Below are positions 57,628 to 64,000 of a stretch of DNA of 64,000 bases, one piece after another. The position numbers and the translations under genes were made by a program. Below the pieces are notes generated by a model, which ran no database searches, was not told the origin of the DNA, and worked only from the letters and a program-made list of their open reading frames with translations. Each line of letters starts with the position of its first letter. Position 1 is the first letter of the stretch. The stretch is from Hydrocarboniphaga daqingensis (lineage in GTDB: Bacteria; Pseudomonadota; Gammaproteobacteria; Nevskiales; Nevskiaceae): NCBI RefSeq assembly GCF_900129825.1, contig NZ_FQWZ01000001.1, positions 124,001 through 188,000 on the forward strand, read 5' to 3'.

Positions 57628-60600
57628 TCAGAACTCCGTCCACTGGTCGGATGATTTCGCATCGCCGCTGCCGCCGGCAGCGACCAGCTTGGGCGCGCGA
57701 ATCGGCACCGCACGGTTGGACGAGGGTCGGCTGCGGGCCATGTCCTTGGATATCGGCCGCCGCGTCGCGCCCGGCGCCACCGGGCGAACCACTTCCATCA
57801 CCGGTGCTGCGTCTGACGGATCGGCGCTGAGCCGGAATCGGCCGACCGCTTTGGCCAAGCCATCCGCCTGCAGTTCCAGCGACCGCGCCGCAGCCGAGGC
57901 TTGTTCGACCAGTGCCGCATTCTGCTGCGTGACTTCATCCATCTGCGTGATGGTCTGGTTGACCTGCTCGATGCCCTGGCTCTGCTCTTGGGACGCGGCC
58001 GAAATCTCCGCCATGATGTCGGTCACGCGCTTCACGCTGGTGACGATCTCGTCCATCGTGCGGCCGGCCTGCTCGACGAGCTTGCTACCGTTATCGACTT
58101 TTTCGACCGAGTCGCCGATCAAGGTCTTGATCTCCTTGGCGGCACTGGCGCTGCGCTGCGCCAAGCTGCGCACTTCGGACGCCACCACCGCGAAGCCACG
58201 ACCATGCTCGCCAGCGCGCGCCGCTTCCACCGCCGCGTTCAACGCCAGGATATTGGTCTGGAATGCGATGCCGTCGATCACGCTGATGATGTCGACGATC
58301 TTCTTGGACGACTCGTTGATCGCGCCCATCGTCGTCACGACTCGCCCGACCATTGCGCCACCGCGCGATGCGATATCGCTGGCGCCGATCGCCAGTTGAT
58401 TGGCTTGCTTGGCGTTCTCGGCGTTCTGCTTGACCGTGGACGTCAGCTCCTCCATCGACGATGCGGCCTCTTCCAGCGATGCCGCCTGCTGTTCCGTACG
58501 AGCCGAAAGATCGTTGTTGCCGGCCGCGATTTCACGCGACGCCGAATTGATCGTGCCGGTCGCCGTCTTGATCTGATGGACGCTCTGCGCCAGCTGCTGG
58601 ACGCTGCGGTTGCAGTCCTCCTTGATTCTCTGGAACGCGCCCTGGTAGTCGGCATCGATCGTCTGATTAAGGTCCCCTTCGGCCAATGCGCCGAACACGC
58701 GACCGACTTCGCTGATCACCGCCCCCATGCTTTCGACCAGCTGATTGACGCCTTCGCAGAGATTGCGTACCGGGCCGCTCTTTCCTTCCAGCGGGATGCG
58801 GGCATCCAGGTCGCCTTGACGCGCGGCATCCACGACGTGCTGGGTGTGCTCAACCGCCTGCTGCAGTGCCTGCGCGGCCAGCACATGCTCGGTGGTGTCA
58901 CTGGCGTACTTGACGACTTTGATCGGCTTGCCATCCGGGCCGAAGATCGGATTGTAGGAAGCCTGCAGCCATACCTCCCGCCCGTTCTTGCCGAGACGAC
59001 GATACTGCGCGGCCTCGTATTCTCCGCGACCGAGCTTCTCCCAGAACTTCTTGTATTCGTCAGACTGCCGATAGACGGGATCGACGAACATGCTGTGGTG
59101 ATTGCCCTTGATCTCGGCCAGCGTGTAACCGGTGGCATTCAGGAAGTTGTCGTTGGCGCCCTGGATGATGCCGTCCATTCCAAACTCGATCACGGCCTGC
59201 GCTTTGCTGATCGCTTCGATCCGCCGTGCATTCTCGGCATCGTGCTGCCGCTGCAGCAACTCCGCGGTGACATCGCGCCATTCCACGACGAAGCCAAGCC
59301 GCGTACCACTGGAATCGGTGATCGGATTGACGATCAACGAGAAGCTGCGACCACCGAGTTCCAAGCGTGTTTTGAACGTCGTCGTCAGCTGCGACAGCAT
59401 TGCGCGCTGCCGCGACGGGTTCTTGTGGAAGCGGTCGATACTGGTACCCACGACCTGGGCCGCATTGAATGCCGGCACATCCTTCTGGATGTCGCGCTCG
59501 GCGCCAGCCAGCATCGCCTTGATCGACTCGTTGATATAGACGACGGTCAAGTCGGCGTCCGCGATCATGACGTTGGTTTCGACCACATCGAGACCTTGCT
59601 TGATGCGACTCGTCGTCGTCGACAGGGCCGCCACTCGCGCCTGCTCGGCGAGCGCAGCAGTGCGGTCGGTCCACTCGATCACATAGCCCATCTTGGCGTC
59701 GGCCGTGCTGCTGATCGGCGTGGCCACCAACGACATCGTGCGAGTACCGATCGTGATGTCCAGCACCTGGGATACCGGTCGAGCTGCGATCAAGCTTCGT
59801 GCAATCGGCTCCAGACCTTTCAGCGCGTCGATACTCGTGCCCACCACCGCGCTGGCACTGAAATCGCTGGCCTGCGCCCTGATGTCGGACTCGGCGACCG
59901 ACAGCAAGCCTTGCATCGCCTTGTTGACGTGAACGATGCAGCGGTCGGTATCGACAATCATGATGCTGCTGCTCGCTGCATCGAGTCCTTGCAGCTTGCG
60001 TGCAGCATCCGCCGCGGTGCTCGCAAGCTGATCGCCGCGCTGCCGCAACTGGAGACGAGCGACTTCCAGAGCCTTGAACAGGGCCCCGTTCTCGTCGTCA
60101 CAGCGGTCCGTGATCGGCTGGTCGAGCGTCCCGGCTGCCATGGATTCGACCAATGCCGTGGCGCGCATCAGCGGCACCTTGAGGCTGCGGCCCATCACGA
60201 GTGCCAGCTTCAGCGCGACCAAGCTGATCGCGATGCACGCACTCAACATCAGCAGCGTGGACTGGTTCTGATACGCCGTGATGGCGCCCACGTCGAGACC
60301 CCCATTAGAGGTCTCGACCGTCATGACGTCGTCGATGGCGCGATCCGCTGCAACACGCGCCGCCGCCAGGTTGTCGAGCAGCGTCGGAAGCCGGGCCGGT
60401 TCAGCCGTCGATAACGCGGCCTGCAGGTCGTCCACGGCGCTGACGTAACGCGCCGATACTTGCTGCAAGCCGGTAACGCGATTCGAAAGCGGGCCTTGCA
60501 CAGCCCGTAGCGCTTCCTCGTAGCGGCCGGCGGCGAGCTGGTAGCGGCCGCGCTCGCTATCGAGTGATTTGACGAGGTCGACACGGGATGCCGCATCACT

Positions 60601-60828
60601 TGCGTGGCGCAGGCGACGCTCTTCGACCTCACTGACCGCCAGCGGCGACTTCATCGCCATCAGGTGCTGGGTGCGCGCGACAGCCTGCTCGCTGGTGACG
60701 ATTGCAAGACGGCGCGCACCGTCCGATCGATGGAGGGCATAAGCGCCCAGGGCCAGCGTCATCAAGCAAAACAACACCGATGCGAGCACCAGTTTTTGGA
60801 CGATGGACACATTACGTACGGTTGTCAT
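57628..60828 (-). CDS. Methyl-accepting chemotaxis protein with three PAS domains
   Basis: A 1066-residue transducer. TM1 is about 10-32 and TM2 about 190-212, flanking a helical periplasmic domain. HAMP follows TM2, then three PAS domains (about 285-395, 415-530, 545-650). A second HAMP-like segment is about 660-760, then the signalling domain with tip [20 protein letters not shown] (about 851-885). Extra PAS domains suggest sensing of redox state, light or an internal ligand. The C-terminus QWTEF matches the CheR-binding pentapeptide pattern. No che or flagellar genes are in the window. Confidence 0.93.
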   Translation of the reverse strand: MTTVRNVSIVQKLVLASVLFCLMTLALGAYALHRSDGARRLAIVTSEQAVARTQHLMAMKSPLAVSEVEERRLRHASDAASRVDLVKSLDSERGRYQLAAGRYEEALRAVQGPLSNRVTGLQQVSARYVSAVDDLQAALSTAEPARLPTLLDNLAAARVAADRAIDDVMTVETSNGGLDVGAITAYQNQSTLLMLSACIAISLVALKLALVMGRSLKVPLMRATALVESMAAGTLDQPITDRCDDENGALFKALEVARLQLRQRGDQLASTAADAARKLQGLDAASSSIMIVDTDRCIVHVNKAMQGLLSVAESDIRAQASDFSASAVVGTSIDALKGLEPIARSLIAARPVSQVLDITIGTRTMSLVATPISSTADAKMGYVIEWTDRTAALAEQARVAALSTTTSRIKQGLDVVETNVMIADADLTVVYINESIKAMLAGAERDIQKDVPAFNAAQVVGTSIDRFHKNPSRQRAMLSQLTTTFKTRLELGGRSFSLIVNPITDSSGTRLGFVVEWRDVTAELLQRQHDAENARRIEAISKAQAVIEFGMDGIIQGANDNFLNATGYTLAEIKGNHHSMFVDPVYRQSDEYKKFWEKLGRGEYEAAQYRRLGKNGREVWLQASYNPIFGPDGKPIKVVKYASDTTEHVLAAQALQQAVEHTQHVVDAARQGDLDARIPLEGKSGPVRNLCEGVNQLVESMGAVISEVGRVFGALAEGDLNQTIDADYQGAFQRIKEDCNRSVQQLAQSVHQIKTATGTINSASREIAAGNNDLSARTEQQAASLEEAASSMEELTSTVKQNAENAKQANQLAIGASDIASRGGAMVGRVVTTMGAINESSKKIVDIISVIDGIAFQTNILALNAAVEAARAGEHGRGFAVVASEVRSLAQRSASAAKEIKTLIGDSVEKVDNGSKLVEQAGRTMDEIVTSVKRVTDIMAEISAASQEQSQGIEQVNQTITQMDEVTQQNAALVEQASAAARSLELQADGLAKAVGRFRLSADPSDAAPVMEVVRPVAPGATRRPISKDMARSRPSSNRAVPIRAPKLVAAGGSGDAKSSDQWTEF

Positions 60829-61341
60829 AGCGGCAAGCTCACGGGCGGATTCCAGGGGAAAGGATCAACGACGGAAGAGCGTGTTCCATCAGGCATTGAT
60901 GTCGATCGCAACCGATTGCACCCAATCGGCAACCGGTGGCGCTGGACGATCATCGATCTAGATGGGACGCCGCGAGGGGTGCTGAAAATGAAGTCCGGGC
61001 TGCCGTTTCAATGCCACTGCCTGGGCCATGCGCAATCCGTTGCCTGTCGTCCCGTTGCGGACGACGATGCATAGCGAGAAATCGGTCCTTGAAATCATGT
61101 CCGTCCACCACGAAGCGGTGTGCTCTCGTGTGTTAACGGCTGTACACCCGGCTTCTGTAGCGCCGGATGCAACCGCTCATCGGCTGACCGTCGTCGCCAG
61201 TTCCTCTCGCGGCGAACCCGATTCACAACGCCCCGCGAGCAACGGCCTCGTCGGCACCCGCCACATCAGCACCTCGCCGGCAGGGCGCTTGGGGCGATCA
61301 GCGTCGGAATCATCTACGGCGCGAGATGCGCGCCGCCTCGA
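60829..61341. other. Intergenic region, nothing recognised
   Basis: A 513-base stretch upstream of the chemoreceptor and downstream of the amidase. Reading frames here run off into the amidase antisense strand and have no family resemblance or ribosome sites. No sigma-28 promoter (TAAA-N15-GCCGATAA) was seen upstream of the chemoreceptor. Confidence 0.5.
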
Positions 61342-62835
61342 TCAGACCAGCGGCGCCCGCCGATCGAACCAGGGACGCACCTGCTCTAGCTGCGCCGCCA
61401 ACTGCAGCAGCCGGTCTTCGCGGCCGAACGGGGCAATAAAGTGCGTGCCCAGCGGCAGGCCTTCGCGGCTCCAGTGCAGTGGCACCGACATCGAGGGGGT
61501 ACCGGTCAGGTTCGACAATTGCGTGAATGGCACATGCTGGAGGCTGTCGATAGCCAACTGCTCGACGATGCCGCTGGCGCGCAGCAGGTGCCCGGTGCCG
61601 ATCCGGTTACCCAGTGCCAGCAGCGGCTTGAGCGCCTGCTGCTGCCACGCCGGCAGTTGCGCGGCGCCGACCTTGAGCGGCAGCGAAGCCCACACGGGCG
61701 TCATCAGCAGGTCGTAACGCGTCAGGTGAGCGCCCAGCGCACGCGCATAATCATTCCAGCGAAGGCGCCAGCTGACGTAGTCGGTTGCGCTGATGCTGTC
61801 GCCGATCAGCGCAAGCACGCGCGTTTCGGCTTCAAACTCGGCGCCGGATGCGCCGGTGAGCTGTCGGACTGCACGCACTTTGGCGGCCGTCTGGCCGAAG
61901 TAGAGATGCAGATACGACTTCGCTAACTGCATGCCGTCGATTGGCGGCGGCGCTTCGTCGACCTCGTGTCCCAGGCCTCGCAACAACTGCGCAGCGTCCT
62001 CGACCGCAGCGACGCATTGCGGATCGACCGGCGTGCCGATGGGCGAGCGCGTCGTGTAGGCGATCCGCAGGCGACCAGGGTCGCGCTGCATCGCATCGCG
62101 ATACGGCTCGGCCGGCGGCGCGATGATGAAGGGCGCGCCGACGTCGGGGCCGGCGATCGCGTCGAGCATGGCCGCGCTGTCGCGCACGCTGCGGGTCAGC
62201 ACATGTTCGCTGGAAGCGCCCTCCCAGACCTCGCCCTGCGACGGTCCCGCCGGCACGCGGCCGCGAGATGGACGCAGCCCGAACAGGCCACAGCAGGCCG
62301 CCGGTATGCGAATCGAACCGCCACCGTCGCTGGCGCCGGCCATCGGCACGATGCCGGCTGCGACGGCAGCCGCCGCACCACCGGACGAGCCGCCTGGCGT
62401 TCGTGACAGGTCCCAGGGATTGCGGCAGGGTCCGAACCGCTCCGGCTCCGTAATGCCCTTGAGCGCCAGCTCCGGCGTGCTGGTCTTGCCGAAAATGTTG
62501 ACGCCGGCCGCGATGAAGCGCCGCGTCACCTCCGCATGCTCGTGTGCGACGTGGCCGCGCATCGCCCGCGACCCGAGCGTCGTCGCCACGCCTTGATACT
62601 CCTGGCCGATGTCCTTGATCAGAAACGGCACGCCGGCAAACGGCCCGTCGAATCCGGCCTTCAAGTGGGCTTGCGCCTGCTCGGGCATCGGGATCGTGAC
62701 GGCGTTGATGCGCGGATTGACTGCCGCACAGCGTGCCTGCGCGAGGGCCAGCAATTCGGCCGGCGTGACCTCGCCTTTGCGCACGCACTCAGCCAGGCCG
62801 AGCGCATCGCGCGCGGCGTATTCGTCATGGTTCAT
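61342..62835 (-). CDS. Amidase (amidase signature family)
   Basis: A 497-residue serine amidohydrolase. The catalytic Lys is in PFLIKDIG, the cis-Ser in TPGGSSGG and the nucleophilic Ser in GGGSIRIPA, giving the intact Ser-cisSer-Lys triad. GatA-like features are absent and no gatB/gatC is present, so it is a general amide hydrolase. ATG 62835 (MNHDEYAARD) is the family start. It follows the propeller gene by 62 bases, co-directional. Confidence 0.92.
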   Translation of the reverse strand: MNHDEYAARDALGLAECVRKGEVTPAELLALAQARCAAVNPRINAVTIPMPEQAQAHLKAGFDGPFAGVPFLIKDIGQEYQGVATTLGSRAMRGHVAHEHAEVTRRFIAAGVNIFGKTSTPELALKGITEPERFGPCRNPWDLSRTPGGSSGGAAAAVAAGIVPMAGASDGGGSIRIPAACCGLFGLRPSRGRVPAGPSQGEVWEGASSEHVLTRSVRDSAAMLDAIAGPDVGAPFIIAPPAEPYRDAMQRDPGRLRIAYTTRSPIGTPVDPQCVAAVEDAAQLLRGLGHEVDEAPPPIDGMQLAKSYLHLYFGQTAAKVRAVRQLTGASGAEFEAETRVLALIGDSISATDYVSWRLRWNDYARALGAHLTRYDLLMTPVWASLPLKVGAAQLPAWQQQALKPLLALGNRIGTGHLLRASGIVEQLAIDSLQHVPFTQLSNLTGTPSMSVPLHWSREGLPLGTHFIAPFGREDRLLQLAAQLEQVRPWFDRRAPLV

Positions 62836-62897
62836 GAGGCACCCGGCCGCGTCAGCGGCCCTATCGTGATCGTGATTGGAAGCGAGCGTGGATCGTG

Positions 62898-64000
62898 TCA
62901 GCCGGCATCGCAAGCGGGACGCAGCGGCGGCGGCGGCGTGGCGTTGGCCGACGACAGCGCGTCCTGCAGCTTGATCCGCCCCAGCGCCGTGTTGTCGAGG
63001 CTGCCGACGACCAAGTAGTCGCCCTGCTCCTCGACGCTGGTGATGTAACCGTAGGCGTCGTCACCGTCGTAACGCAGATTCGCGACGATGCGACCGTCCA
63101 GATCGATACCGAGAATCTGTGCGACGCGCGCCGGGCGGGGTCGCAGCGCTTCGGGCAGACGCGCGACGATCTTGCGCAGCGCCGGATGCGGCAGCAGGCG
63201 ATCCAGCATCGGGTCGCGCGGCGAATAGATCGCCACCCAGAAGCGGTCGCGACCATTGAAGCTGAGGTTGTCGGGAAAGCCCGGAAGGCCGTCGACCAGC
63301 GTATCGCTCTGGCCGGCTTTCTCGCCCTTGAGCCAATAGCGCGTCAGCTTGTATTCCCAGGTTTCGGCGAACACCACATAGGCCTCGTCCGGACCGAGCG
63401 CGACGCCATTGGCAAAGGCACGATCCTGCATCAGCGTCTCGGCTTTGTTGGTCGCTACGTCGTAGCGCAGCAGCCGTCCGGTGCGGCCGTGTTCGAGCAG
63501 ATCTTCCATGTGCTGGCCGAAGCCGAAGCGGGCCGAGGCGTCGGTGAAATACACCATGCTGCCGTCGGCAGTGACCGTCACGTCGTCGGTGAAGCCGTAC
63601 GCGACGCCGTCAGCCCGGTCGCTGAGCGTGCGCAACTGGCCATCACTACCCAGCGACAGCAAGCCGCTGCGCGCATCGGCGATCAACAGGGCCCCATCGG
63701 ACGACACCGCCAGGCCCAGCGGCCGGCCGCCGCTGTTGTCGAGCAGCGTGCAGCTGCCGAAGTCGGCACTCAGGCGCAGCAGCCGGCCATCGCCCAGCCC
63801 GGCATAGATGCGGCCCTCGGTGTCGGCGGCAATGCCTTCGGGCCCTACGAAATCGGGCAAAACCGGTTCGATACGCTGGATGGCGCGCAGCGATGTCGGC
63901 GGTGGCAGGCTTGCAACCGGCGTCGGCGTCCACGCGACGGGCGCGATCGATACCGGCAACAGCAGCAGATAGCCGAGCAGCAACACCAGCACCACCAATG
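62898..64000 (-). CDS. Strictosidine synthase-like / APMAP beta-propeller protein (partial)
   Basis: About 366 residues present; the N-terminus is at or beyond the right edge. An N-terminal membrane segment (LVLLLGYLLLLPVS) precedes a six-bladed propeller with PEGIAADTEGRIYAG, TDDVTVTADGSMVYFTDAS and PGFPDNLSFNGRDRFWVAI. This is the family of plant strictosidine synthase and animal APMAP; bacterial members are likely esterases or lactonases. Upstream codons continue to the window end, so the start is not known. Confidence 0.85.
   Translation of the reverse strand, partial: LVVLVLLLGYLLLLPVSIAPVAWTPTPVASLPPPTSLRAIQRIEPVLPDFVGPEGIAADTEGRIYAGLGDGRLLRLSADFGSCTLLDNSGGRPLGLAVSSDGALLIADARSGLLSLGSDGQLRTLSDRADGVAYGFTDDVTVTADGSMVYFTDASARFGFGQHMEDLLEHGRTGRLLRYDVATNKAETLMQDRAFANGVALGPDEAYVVFAETWEYKLTRYWLKGEKAGQSDTLVDGLPGFPDNLSFNGRDRFWVAIYSPRDPMLDRLLPHPALRKIVARLPEALRPRPARVAQILGIDLDGRIVANLRYDGDDAYGYITSVEEQGDYLVVGSLDNTALGRIKLQDALSSANATPPPPLRPACDAG

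Noticed and set aside
57901-60414. 837-codon open frame on the plus strand
   Set aside because: Antisense to the chemoreceptor gene; rich in Arg/Asp/His with no motif.
61028-61717. 229-codon frame in the gap left of the amidase gene
   Set aside because: Its second half is antisense to the amidase; the first half is Ser/Arg-rich with no ribosome site.

Overview
The window is about 64 kb of GC-rich chromosome carrying almost only housekeeping and metabolic genes. There is no phage, transposase, CRISPR array or rRNA. A fused NuoCD, a class II DAHP synthase, the block dcd / apbC / metG / rnfB-like / nth, Tat-exported PhoX and PhoD proteins and two long-chain-type acyl-CoA dehydrogenases together point to a gammaproteobacterium, probably near the Xanthomonadales/Nevskiales. 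That placement is an inference from gene content, not from a phylogeny.

Layout. (1) 1-7096, minus: nuoA-B-CD-E-F-G of respiratory complex I, with nuoG cut by the window edge. (2) 7476-15383: a CDF cation exporter, then a phosphate-scavenging island of one PhoX-like and three PhoD-like proteins. All four have a twin-arginine signal ending in a lipobox. (3) 15388-25101: a small hypothetical gene, a DEDDh exonuclease, tRNA-Val(GAC), a Na+/H+ antiporter-family protein, an exported dienelactone hydrolase, uvrB, an aspartate-type aminotransferase, ferredoxin-NADP+ reductase, an MDR oxidoreductase and tRNA-Asn(GTT). (4) 25290-29431: tgt, a small membrane protein, a GNAT acetyltransferase and a two-gene ABC-2 exporter. 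(5) 29462-45316: dcd, apbC, metG, an RnfB-like ferredoxin and nth. I recognise this as a conserved gammaproteobacterial backbone, here interrupted by a divergent MocR/LysE pair, a large lipoprotein fusing a beta-helix to a diheme cytochrome c, and a marR-tolC-emrA-emrB efflux operon. (6) 45377-48064: tandem LCAD-type acyl-CoA dehydrogenases flanking a convergent 53-codon gene. (7) 48094-57419: UDP-glucuronate epimerase, a ZIP/ArsP-like fused membrane protein, an AI-2E family permease, a PdxH-like flavoprotein, hypothetical genes, class II DAHP synthase overlapping a TfoX N-domain gene, and a CbpA-like DnaJ. (8) 57628-64000: a chemoreceptor with three PAS domains, an amidase, and a strictosidine-synthase-like propeller protein cut by the right edge.

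Regulatory DNA is readable in several places. There is a perfect 14-bp inverted repeat next to marR, paired CTGTAYYGGTC direct repeats between the MocR and LysE genes, a perfect 18-bp palindrome between divergent phoD genes, and several strong hairpin terminators. The most interesting items are the beta-helix/diheme-cytochrome fusion, the ZIP/ArsP-like fusion with a His-rich tail, the four-gene Tat-lipoprotein phosphatase island, and a terminator that doubles as the coding end of a convergent gene.
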